NCBI GenBank assembly: GCA_955651735.1
Contig: CATPAM010000149.1
Coordinates: forward strand, 1-5,801
Origin: Candidatus Acidiferrales bacterium
GTDB taxonomy: Bacteria > Acidobacteriota > Terriglobia > Acidiferrales > UBA7541
Direction: 5' to 3'
Length of the DNA: 5,801 nucleotides
In this document: piece after piece, positions 1 to 5,166 of the stretch
Position numbering within the stretch: position 1 is the first letter of the stretch
Layout of the letters: each line of letters opens with the position of its first letter
The notes under the pieces: model-generated
What the model was told of the DNA's origin: nothing
What the model saw: the letters and a program-made list of their open reading frames with translations, nothing else
Database searches by the model: none
Made by a program: the position numbers and the translations under genes

Positions 1-1065
1 CCCCTTGCCGCCACTCCGCAATTTGTGAACACTACGTGCCCGAAATGCGGCGGGCCCGCGCGCCGTGAAACCGACACGATGGACACCTTTGTCGATTCCT
101 CCTGGTATTTCTATCGCTACTGCGACCCGCACAACGACAGAGCTCCTTACGATTCAGCGAAGGTCGCCTACTGGTTTCCGATCGACCAGTACATTGGTGG
201 CATCGAGCACGCCATCCTTCACCTGCTCTATTCGCGCTTTTGGTGCAAGGTCATGCGCGATCTTGGACTCATCCAACACGGTGAACCCATCGCTCGTCTC
301 TTCGCCCAAGGCATGGTCCTCAAGGACGGGAAGGCGATGTCGAAGTCACACGGCAACGTCGTTGGCGCGATGGAGATGGCCGAACAGTACGGCGCCGACG
401 TTGGCCGGCTGTATACGCTTTTCGCTACCCAACCCGAGAGGGACCTCGAATGGAGCGAAGAAAGCATCGAGGGCTCCTGGCGCTTTCTGAACAAGATCTA
501 CCGCCTCGTCGATCGCCATGCCATGGCGTTGCGCGTGGTAAAGAGTTCATTCGCTGTCTCGGGTGTCACCGACCAGGAGAAAGCGCTGCTGCGCAGAACG
601 CACCAGGCGCTTCGCCGCGTGACCCAGGATTTCGAATCGCGCTGGCACTTCAACTCCGCCATCGCACTGATCATGGATCTGTACAATGAAAGTCACGCTC
701 CGCTTGAGCAGGGTGTGCGCCCCGAAATCGCCAAGCATGTGCTGGAAATGCTCACGCTGATGCTGGCGCCCATGACCCCGCACCTCGCCGAAGAATTATG
801 GGAGATGCTTGGCCACACGGAAGGCCTCTCGGCCACGAACTGGCCCGCTTTCGATCCCGAACTCGCGCGCGACGAAGAAGTAGAAGTCGTCGTCCAAGTC
901 AATGGGCGGGTGCGCGCAAGACTAACCGTTCCGGCTGGCCTGGGCGAAGCCGAACTCGTGCCCAAGGCCTTGGCCATACCAGCCGTAGCCCAGCACATCA
1001 ACGGCAAGCGCGTGGTAAAGCAGATTGTAGTCCCAGACAAGCTCGTGAACCTGGTCGTGGCGTGA
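1..1065 (+). CDS. leuS: Leucyl-tRNA synthetase, C-terminal part (5' end outside window)
   Basis: This class I aminoacyl-tRNA synthetase charges tRNA-Leu with leucine in the cytoplasm, using ATP. The reading frame is open from base 1 ([20 protein letters not shown]), so the GTG at 25 is an internal valine codon. About 354 residues are visible, roughly the last 40% of a bacterial LeuRS. In order they show a CPxCGG pair followed by [16 protein letters not shown] (about 37-117), the catalytic-fold stretch [16 protein letters not shown], the ATP-binding KMSKS loop as AMSKSHGN (334-354), and the family-typical [14 protein letters not shown]. The helical anticodon-binding domain follows (about 590-870), then the C-terminal domain with VQVNGRVRA and the final [11 protein letters not shown]. 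The first Lys of KMSKS is Ala; that position varies in the family, and the second Lys is kept. TGA is at 1063-1065, followed by a terminator-like hairpin. Identification is very secure. Confidence 0.98.
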   Translation, partial: PLAATPQFVNTTCPKCGGPARRETDTMDTFVDSSWYFYRYCDPHNDRAPYDSAKVAYWFPIDQYIGGIEHAILHLLYSRFWCKVMRDLGLIQHGEPIARLFAQGMVLKDGKAMSKSHGNVVGAMEMAEQYGADVGRLYTLFATQPERDLEWSEESIEGSWRFLNKIYRLVDRHAMALRVVKSSFAVSGVTDQEKALLRRTHQALRRVTQDFESRWHFNSAIALIMDLYNESHAPLEQGVRPEIAKHVLEMLTLMLAPMTPHLAEELWEMLGHTEGLSATNWPAFDPELARDEEVEVVVQVNGRVRARLTVPAGLGEAELVPKALAIPAVAQHINGKRVVKQIVVPDKLVNLVVA

Positions 1066-1096
1066 AGATACAAGCCTGTAGCTCAGGTTTGCCCTG

Positions 1097-1142
1097 AGCC
1101 TCGAAGGGCCTGCCTTTTAGGCCTGAGGCTTTTGGCGTTTTT
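1097..1142 (+). terminator. Probable intrinsic terminator after leuS
   Basis: An imperfect GC-rich hairpin starts 31 bp after the leuS stop. The outer stem AGCCTC (1097-1102) pairs with GAGGCT (1125-1130). After a three-base bulge, the inner stem GGGCCT (1106-1111) pairs with AGGCCT (1119-1124, with one G-U pair) around a 7-nt loop. A T-rich but interrupted tail follows, TTTGGCGTTTTT at 1131-1142. The interrupted T run makes it less certain than a textbook rho-independent terminator. An alternative perfect 7-bp stem, GCTCAGG (1081-1087) with CCTGAGC (1093-1099), shares three bases with the outer left arm. Confidence 0.6.
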
Positions 1143-1165
1143 AGCCTTTGACGAACAAGGACGTA

Positions 1166-1189
1166 GCTGCCGGGCTTTAGCCGGCCAGC
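1166..1189. repeat. Palindromic hairpin in the leuS-guaA gap
   Basis: GCCGG (1169-1173) pairs with CCGGC (1181-1185) around a 7-base loop, GCTTTAG. Three more pairs, GCT (1166-1168) with AGC (1187-1189), stack outside a single bulged C at 1186. It is not followed by a T run on either strand, so it is not a good terminator. The GCCGGGCTTTAGCCGGC core resembles palindromes that recur between genes in some high-GC soil bacteria. Calling it a dispersed repeat is inference, because only one copy lies in this window. Confidence 0.4.
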
Positions 1190-1240
1190 CCAACAGGCGG
1201 CGTTTCTTGGGGCGGTCTTTTCGCCTTGTGCGGATGTCAA

Positions 1241-1247
1241 AAGGGGG
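1241..1247 (+). promoter_or_regulatory. Ribosome binding site of guaA
   Basis: AAGGGGG lies only three bases upstream of the ATG at 1251, closer than usual. A second in-frame ATG at 1269 has a weaker GGAG (1260-1263) five bases upstream. Because of this, the first six residues of GuaA are not certain. No convincing -10 box was found in the gap upstream. A TTGACG at 1148-1153 resembles a -35 box but lacks a partner at the right distance. Confidence 0.5.
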
Positions 1248-1250
1248 ACA

Positions 1251-2858
1251 ATGTCCAGCGGAGTCCAAATGCAACAGCACCACGAACGCCCCAACTCCGA
1301 ACGCGGCGGCGTAGTCGTTCTCGATTTCGGCGGCCAGTACACGCAGCTCATCGCCCGCCGCATTCGCGAACAGCAAGTCTTCTCCTCCGTTCTGCCTTGC
1401 ACCGCCACGCTCGAGGAAATCCGCAAACTGGAACCCACGGGCATCGTGCTCTCCGGCGGGCCCAGTTCCGTGTACGACCCGCAAGCTCCCAAATGCGATC
1501 CCGCCGTTCTTTCGCTCGGCATCCCCGTGCTGGGAATCTGCTACGGCATGCAATGGCTCACCCATCACCTGGGCGGAAAAGTGGAGCCGGCGGCGCGCCG
1601 TGAATACGGCAGCGCGGTTTTGAACATCGATAGTGTTGCTCACAAATCCGAACTCTTTGCGGAGTTTCCCAACTCGCTGCGCATCTGGAACAGCCACGGC
1701 GACCACGTCGTCGGGCTGCCTCCGGGCTTCCGAACCGTGGGCCGCACGCAAAACGCCGTCGCCGCCGTCGAAGATCCTCAGCGCAAAATCTATGCCGTCG
1801 AGTTTCACCCCGAAGTCCGTCACACCGACCGCGGTACGGAAATTCTCCGCAATTTTCTTTTCCGCGTCTGCAAAGCGGAAAAGAAGTGGAGTGGCGCCGC
1901 TTTCATCGAAGAAACCACCGAAGCCATTCGAACGAAAGTAGGGAACAGCCGCGTGATCTGCGCACTCAGTGGCGGTGTCGATTCTACCGTTGCCGCCGTG
2001 CTTGTGCATCGCGCCATCGGCGATCGCCTCACCAACATCTTCGTCAACACCGGTCTGTTGCGTAAAAACGAATTCGAGCACACGCTCGAAATGCTGCGCG
2101 ACCGTCTCGGCCTGCGCGTCATCGGGGTCGATGCTTCGGAACGTTTCCTAGCGCGCCTCGAGGGCGTCGCGGATCCCGAGCGCAAACGCAAAATTATCGG
2201 CGCGGAATTCATTTCCGTCTTCGCGGACAAAGCCTTGGAGTTGCAAAAAAATGAGGCGCACGGCGAAATCGCCTACCTGGTGCAGGGAACTCTTTATCCG
2301 GACGTCATTGAATCTGTCTCCGTGAAAGGCCCCTCCGCCACCATCAAGACGCATCACAACGTAGGCGGGCTGCCGGAGAAAATGCCTTTCGCGCTCATCG
2401 AACCGTTGCGCGATCTCTTCAAGGACGAAGTGCGCAGAATCGGCAAGGATCTCGGCCTGCCAAACGAGCTCTTAGTGAAACACCCGTTTCCCGGGCCAGG
2501 GTTAGCCGTGCGGCTGCTTGGCGAGGTAACGGCTGAGAATCTGGTAACACTCCGCGAGGCGGACGCGATCGTTGTCGATGAAATTCGCCGCGCCGGTCTC
2601 TATGAAAAAGTCTGGCAAGCTTTTGCGGTTCTGCTCCCTGTGCGCAGCGTCGGGGTGATGGGCGATTACCGCACCTACGGCCTCACCATCGCGATACGCG
2701 TGGTCGAATCGGAAGACGCCATGACCGCCGACTGGGTGCGCCTGCCCGGTGATGTCCTGGAACGAATCTCCACGCGTATCGTCAACGAAGTCCCCGGCGT
2801 CACGCGCGTTGTCTATGACATCAGTTCAAAACCGCCCGGAACCATCGAATGGGAATAA
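1251..2858 (+). CDS. guaA: GMP synthase (glutamine-hydrolysing)
   Basis: Converts XMP to GMP with glutamine and ATP, the last step of de novo guanine nucleotide synthesis, in the cytoplasm. The 535-residue product is close to the usual 510-525. Residues about 20-205 are a class I glutamine amidotransferase domain, with [18 protein letters not shown], the SGGPSSVY oxyanion region, the nucleophile Cys97 in GICYGMQ, and His186/Glu188 in EFHPEVRH completing the triad. Residues about 215-410 are the ATP pyrophosphatase domain, with the P-loop SGGVDST at 240-246 and [11 protein letters not shown]. The C-terminal dimerisation domain runs from [12 protein letters not shown] to the conserved end KPPGTIEWE. 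All catalytic residues are present and the gene looks intact. The N-terminal ~18 residues are non-conserved, and an alternative start exists at 1269. It stands alone between leuS and a convergent regulator, and no purine riboswitch was recognised upstream. Confidence 0.98.
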   Translation: MSSGVQMQQHHERPNSERGGVVVLDFGGQYTQLIARRIREQQVFSSVLPCTATLEEIRKLEPTGIVLSGGPSSVYDPQAPKCDPAVLSLGIPVLGICYGMQWLTHHLGGKVEPAARREYGSAVLNIDSVAHKSELFAEFPNSLRIWNSHGDHVVGLPPGFRTVGRTQNAVAAVEDPQRKIYAVEFHPEVRHTDRGTEILRNFLFRVCKAEKKWSGAAFIEETTEAIRTKVGNSRVICALSGGVDSTVAAVLVHRAIGDRLTNIFVNTGLLRKNEFEHTLEMLRDRLGLRVIGVDASERFLARLEGVADPERKRKIIGAEFISVFADKALELQKNEAHGEIAYLVQGTLYPDVIESVSVKGPSATIKTHHNVGGLPEKMPFALIEPLRDLFKDEVRRIGKDLGLPNELLVKHPFPGPGLAVRLLGEVTAENLVTLREADAIVVDEIRRAGLYEKVWQAFAVLLPVRSVGVMGDYRTYGLTIAIRVVESEDAMTADWVRLPGDVLERISTRIVNEVPGVTRVVYDISSKPPGTIEWE

Positions 2859-3038
2859 GGAACTAGAGGTGCTCTGTTAGGGAACTAGCAGGGAAGGGGT
2901 ACGCGGTGCAGGGATGATCTGGATATGCCTATACTTACTGTCAGAATCAGGCCGCGCCTCGCGGGGTTCGCGCGGCCCTTCTCTTGAGACTTGTCATTCT
3001 AACCGTGAACTCCAGGAAGTGAAGGTTCCCGGAACTAG
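2859..3038. repeat. Three direct copies of GGAACTAG
   Basis: The octamer GGAACTAG occurs at 2859-2866, 2881-2888 and 3031-3038. The first two start 22 bp apart just after the guaA stop. The third overlaps the stop codon of the convergent XRE gene and is also the right arm of a small palindrome, GTTCC-C-GGAAC (3025-3035). The copies are real, but no function can be read from them. Confidence 0.35.
2950..2985 (+). terminator. Probable terminator between guaA and the XRE gene
   Basis: A perfect 8-bp GC stem, GGCCGCGC (2950-2957) with GCGCGGCC (2970-2977), encloses a 12-base loop. It is followed on the + strand by pyrimidine-rich CTTCTCTT (2978-2985). It lies 91 bp after the guaA stop and 50 bp beyond the stop of the convergent XRE gene. 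The stem is strong and the T tract is mixed with C. On the - strand the stem is followed by CTGATTCTGAC, which has no T run, so termination of guaA is the better reading. The rest of the 176-bp gap holds only short GGAACTAG repeats and no gene that can be supported. Confidence 0.55.
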
Positions 3039-3406
3039 CGGTTGGCCATTTTCTGGGCCATGTATAGAATGAGCTTGCGGTCTTCTTCGTCGGCTTTGCC
3101 CAACAACCTGCGAAGCTTGTTGAGGAACCGCGCCTCTTTGCCGCTCGTGCCCCAGGCGATATCGTCCGAAGACTTTCGCTTGGGCAAGTTCGGCAGTACC
3201 GGCGGCTCTTCGCCGTCGTAGAACAGTTGATAAAGTGGGCATTCTAGAGCGCGGGCCATTTTTTCCAGTGTTTCAATGGCCGGTACTGTATGGCCATTCT
3301 CGACTCTGGAAATGTAGCAACGAAGTAGGCCCGTACGCTTCTCGATATCGCCCTGGGAGAGTTTCTTTTCCTCACGCAGTGCGCGGAGGCGATCACCAAT
3401 AATCAT
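3035..3406 (-). CDS. Small XRE-family helix-turn-helix regulator
   Basis: A 123-residue DNA-binding protein of the Cro/C1 (XRE) family. Residues 5-60 form the five-helix HTH: DRLRALREEKKLSQGDIEKR, then GLLRCYISRVENGHTVP (recognition helix region) and IETLEKMARALECPLYQLFYDG. The tail (65-123) is polar, with a KRKSS patch and an amphipathic end, EEDRKLILYMAQKMANR, that may mediate dimerisation. No ligand-binding or catalytic domain is seen. The frame stays open to a TTG at 3538, but homology to the family begins at MIIGDRL. The ATG at 3406 is therefore preferred. It has no Shine-Dalgarno, and a promoter positioned as for a leaderless mRNA lies directly upstream. The gene is convergent with guaA and divergent from the ECF sigma gene (116-bp gap). 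It may regulate itself and possibly the sigma cluster; the target is unknown. Confidence 0.9.
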   Translation of the reverse strand: MIIGDRLRALREEKKLSQGDIEKRTGLLRCYISRVENGHTVPAIETLEKMARALECPLYQLFYDGEEPPVLPNLPKRKSSDDIAWGTSGKEARFLNKLRRLLGKADEEDRKLILYMAQKMANR

Positions 3407-3419
3407 GCAGGTATTATTG
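3397..3419. promoter_or_regulatory. Inverted repeat over the XRE start codon (possible operator)
   Basis: CAATAAT (3397-3403) and ATTATTG (3413-3419) are perfect 7-bp inverted arms separated by nine bases. The spacer contains the XRE ATG, and the right arm contains the predicted -10. This AT-rich dyad stands out in GC-rich DNA. Its position over promoter and start suits an autorepression site for a Cro/C1-type dimer. The operator role is inferred from position and symmetry only. Confidence 0.4.
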
Positions 3420-3441
3420 CATGTAGTTAAGGGGTCTGCAA
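3413..3441 (-). promoter_or_regulatory. Sigma-70-like promoter of the XRE gene, likely leaderless
   Basis: On the - strand, TTGCAG (3441-3436) lies exactly 17 bases from AATAAT (3418-3413), which is preceded by an extended -10 TG at 3421-3420. The -10 ends six bases before the A of the ATG at 3406. Transcription starting at the usual distance would therefore begin at or next to the start codon. This fits the missing ribosome binding site. The -35 matches the consensus in only three of six positions, so the call rests mostly on the extended -10 and the spacing. Confidence 0.5.
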
Positions 3442-3449
3442 GTACAAAG

Positions 3450-3463
3450 TTCGGGTCCCCGAA
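3450..3463. promoter_or_regulatory. Palindrome in the divergent XRE/sigma gap (possible operator)
   Basis: TTCGGG (3450-3455) and CCCGAA (3458-3463) are perfect arms around two bases. The CCCCGAAA at its right side (3457-3464) recurs at 3484-3491, where it overlaps the candidate -35 of the sigma gene. It lies 44 bp upstream of the XRE start and 59 bp upstream of the sigma start. It could bind a dimeric regulator or be incidental GC-rich symmetry. Confidence 0.3.
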
Positions 3464-3486
3464 AATGAAACAGATGGTGCGGCCCC

Positions 3487-3511
3487 CGAAACCCTGGGCC
3501 AGAAGGGCGTA
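3487..3511 (+). promoter_or_regulatory. Candidate ECF-type promoter of the sigma gene
   Basis: CGAAAC (3487-3492), 15 bases, then CGTA (3508-3511) resembles the AAC-containing -35 and CGT-containing -10 of ECF promoters such as the Bacillus sigma-W type (TGAAAC-N16-CGTA). If used, transcription would begin near 3517-3519. That is only a few bases before the ATG at 3523 and about 30 before the alternative ATG at 3550. A TGAAAC at 3466-3471 also lies upstream but has no well-spaced CGT partner. Confidence 0.35.
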
Positions 3512-3522
3512 ACCTGGAAGCC

Positions 3523-4179
3523 ATGCCACGCGTCCCAAAAGCAGAGCCCATGGCCACCGCCACCGTGGCAGCTTTGAAGCCCGCAGCCGCGAAGGCGCCG
3601 GGCGTCTCGGATGACCGGGAGCTAGTACGCCGTGCCCAGGCCGGGGACAAGGAGGTGTTCGAAGAATTGGTGCGCCGCCATCAGCGTCGCGTTTTTGCTG
3701 TCGCAGGTGGCATCCTCCGCCGCCGTGAGGACGTGGAGGACATTGTGCAGCAGGTCTTCGTAAAGGCTTATTTTTCGCTGAAGCGCTTCGACCAGCGCGC
3801 CGCCTTTAGCACTTGGCTCTACAAAATTACGGTGAACGAGTGCTGGGATCTGCTAAGAAAGAAAAAGGTTAGGCCGCTCCTGTATGAATCGGACCTTAGC
3901 GAAGAGCAGGCCCAGCAGTTCAGCGCCGCCGAAAGGCTCGATAGCGGCGCCCAGGACGTCTCCGACAAACTCCAAGCCCAGCAGCAAGTGGAAAATCTGC
4001 TGCAAGGGTTGGATGAACGCGACCGTATGATGCTGATCTTGAAAGAGGTAGAAGGATTTGCCATCGAGGAGATTGCCCAAATTCTGGACCTGAACGCGAA
4101 CACCGTAAAAGTTCGCCTGTTTCGTGCCCGGCGCCGCATCGTAAATCAGGTACGCAAGCGCAAGGACGGAAGCGGATAG
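3523..4179 (+). CDS. ECF sigma-70 factor (RpoE-like)
   Basis: An alternative sigma factor that directs core RNA polymerase to stress promoters. The 218-residue product has a 28-residue Ala/Pro-rich leader and then sigma region 2 (about 31-112): DRELVRRAQAGDKEVFEELV, EDVEDIVQQVFVKAYFSL and FSTWLYKITVNECWDLLRKK, which covers promoter melting and -10 recognition. A charged Gln-rich linker (about 120-155) leads to region 4 (about 156-208): LDERDRMMLILKEVEGFAIEEIAQILDL and NANTVKVRLFRARRRI, the -35-binding helix-turn-helix. There is no region 1 or 3, as expected for the ECF class. The start is uncertain: ATG 3523 has a GGAAG only two bases away, and ATG 3550 (nine residues shorter) is possible. 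The anti-sigma gene follows 80 bp later, which supports a membrane-controlled sigma. The ECF subgroup and target regulon cannot be told from the sequence. Confidence 0.95.
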   Translation: MPRVPKAEPMATATVAALKPAAAKAPGVSDDRELVRRAQAGDKEVFEELVRRHQRRVFAVAGGILRRREDVEDIVQQVFVKAYFSLKRFDQRAAFSTWLYKITVNECWDLLRKKKVRPLLYESDLSEEQAQQFSAAERLDSGAQDVSDKLQAQQQVENLLQGLDERDRMMLILKEVEGFAIEEIAQILDLNANTVKVRLFRARRRIVNQVRKRKDGSG

Positions 4180-4199
4180 GCTTTGCCAGTGTTCCAAAT

Positions 4200-4226
4200 T
4201 GAAACATGCGAGGCCGGCTGCACGTC
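4200..4226 (+). promoter_or_regulatory. Candidate ECF-type promoter of the anti-sigma gene
   Basis: TGAAAC (4200-4205), 17 bases, then CGTC (4223-4226) is close to ECF promoters of the sigma-W/sigma-M type, one base longer in spacing than the usual 16. A start about seven bases downstream would give a leader of roughly 27 bases that contains the strong AAGGAGG ribosome binding site. The -35 is the right half of a near-palindrome, GTTCCAAATTGAAAC (4191-4205). This would let the sigma factor raise its own inhibitor separately from itself. No experimental support is visible. Confidence 0.35.
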
Positions 4227-4247
4227 GAACTATTTCGTGAGGCTTTT

Positions 4248-4254
4248 AAGGAGG
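4248..4254 (+). promoter_or_regulatory. Strong ribosome binding site of the anti-sigma gene
   Basis: AAGGAGG sits five bases upstream of the ATG at 4260. It is the best Shine-Dalgarno in the window. It decides the start against the in-frame ATG at 4206, which has no such site. Confidence 0.8.
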
Positions 4255-4259
4255 CGGGT

Positions 4260-4733
4260 ATGTGGAACCTGCGAAGAATGAGAAAGAATCAGGACGAGTG
4301 TAGCCGCCTGCGCGACGCACTCGAAAATGTGGCGGACCTGGCGGCGCTCTCATCGACGCAGCGAGAACACCTAGCGGCGTGCCCTGCATGCCAGGAAGCC
4401 TCCTCCGATATTTTCACAAGCCGTATTGTCCTCCGGGACGTGCCTGCGCGCGCAGCCTTGCCCGGGCCATGGTTTGCGTCACGGGTGATGGCTGCCATCG
4501 CCGCGAGAGAATCGGAGCTGCGGCAATCTCTGGACGCCTGGGCCGCCGTACCCCGGCTCGCCGCGCGCCTAACCTGGCTCTCCGCACTAGCCTTGTTGGT
4601 AGCCAGCACCTGGCTGCTGCCGAAGTCTACCCCGGTATCCGGCAACCAGGGCGCCGTGGAGTCACTGTTTGACTCCCCGCAATCCTCCGCTCCCCAGGAA
4701 GACGTTGTGCTGCCGCTGGAGAACGCGCGATGA
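4260..4733 (+). CDS. Zinc-finger (ZAS) transmembrane anti-sigma factor
   Basis: Most likely binds and silences the ECF sigma factor encoded just upstream. The 157-residue product has an N-terminal cytoplasmic anti-sigma domain with the HxxxCxxC signature, His37-LAA-Cys41-PA-Cys44, the zinc-binding motif of the ZAS family. A linker (about 50-98) leads to one hydrophobic membrane helix (about 101-120, LAARLTWLSALALLVASTWL). A short Ser/Pro/acidic extracytoplasmic tail of about 37 residues follows. The expected topology is N-terminus inside, so a signal at the tail could trigger release of the sigma factor, for example by proteolysis. The start at 4260 is set by the AAGGAGG site. The stop overlaps the next start as ATGA (4730-4733), so the two are probably translationally coupled. 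The short outer tail leaves little room for a sensor domain, which makes the next gene a candidate sensor. Confidence 0.88.
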   Translation: MWNLRRMRKNQDECSRLRDALENVADLAALSSTQREHLAACPACQEASSDIFTSRIVLRDVPARAALPGPWFASRVMAAIAARESELRQSLDAWAAVPRLAARLTWLSALALLVASTWLLPKSTPVSGNQGAVESLFDSPQSSAPQEDVVLPLENAR

Positions 4734-5143
4734 GCGAAACCGCCGCGAAGCGCAAGGCGGCCCTGTGGGTGGGCGCGGTGTTTGTCCTCGGCGCCACGCT
4801 GGGGGGCGTGCTGGGCTATCTGTTTGCGCATCGCCCGGTCAACGCTGCCAATCCTCCGCTCAGCGAACCGGAGAGGCGCGCCCGGAAGGTACAAGAGCTC
4901 ACCAAAGACCTCTCGCTGACGCCGCACCAGGCGCAGCAACTCGATGCCATTCTGATGCAGCGCCACGCCGAAACCAAAGCTATTCACGATCAGACGGATG
5001 CGCAAATTGATGCGGTGCGCCAGAAGGGGCGGGCGCAGGTGCGCGCTATTTTGACTCCCGACCAGTTGCCCAAGTTCGAGGAATTTCTGAAGCGGGTGGA
5101 TGAGGAGCGCAAGCGCAACGGGCCGCACCCGCCACCTCGCTGA
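4730..5143 (+). CDS. Membrane-anchored periplasmic Spy/CpxP/CnrX-like helical protein
   Basis: A 137-residue protein with a short basic N-terminus and one membrane helix or uncleaved signal anchor (about 11-33, ALWVGAVFVLGATLGGVLGY). A soluble, almost wholly helical periplasmic part (about 45-130) follows. That part carries two LTPxQ-type motifs, LTPHQ (63-67) and LTPDQ (108-112), joined by long charged helices. This is the pattern of the Spy/CpxP (LTxxQ) periplasmic chaperone and heavy-metal-sensor families. His79 and His86, seven residues apart on one predicted helix, plus Met76 and Asp87, could form a ligand site, but this is speculative. The start overlaps the anti-sigma stop by four bases and has GGAG (4718-4721) eight bases upstream. 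Its position in the sigma operon suggests a sensor or co-regulator of the anti-sigma protein. Exact family and ligand are not determined. Confidence 0.8.
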   Translation: MSETAAKRKAALWVGAVFVLGATLGGVLGYLFAHRPVNAANPPLSEPERRARKVQELTKDLSLTPHQAQQLDAILMQRHAETKAIHDQTDAQIDAVRQKGRAQVRAILTPDQLPKFEEFLKRVDEERKRNGPHPPPR

Positions 5144-5166
5144 ATCCTGTCTTTGCTATCGCCTGA

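Noticed and set aside
1066..1250. Possible purine (guanine) riboswitch upstream of guaA
   Set aside because: The conserved three-way-junction core of that class was not seen. The hairpins present are better explained as a leuS terminator and a palindrome.
1083..2081. Long open frame on the - strand (332 codons) covering the 5' half of guaA
   Set aside because: It lies almost wholly antisense to the conserved guaA frame, its product is low-complexity, and it matches no family I recognise. High-GC codon use often leaves such shadow frames open.
2914..3072. Small + strand open frame of 52 codons between guaA and the XRE gene
   Set aside because: It runs through the terminator hairpin and into the antisense of the XRE 3' end. 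Its AGGG is directly next to the ATG, and the product has no recognisable character.
3407..3538. N-terminal extension of the XRE protein up to a TTG at 3538
   Set aside because: The extra 44 residues are not XRE-like. They would overlap the sigma gene start and run through the promoter. Family homology begins at the ATG at 3406.
4206..4259. Earlier start of the anti-sigma gene at ATG 4206
   Set aside because: There is no ribosome binding site, and the extra 18 residues overlap the candidate promoter and the AAGGAGG that serves the ATG at 4260.
4289..5128. Open frame on the - strand (279 codons) across the anti-sigma and Spy-like genes
   Set aside because: It is antisense to two genes with recognisable motifs, strong ribosome binding sites and ATGA coupling. 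No domain is visible in the product.
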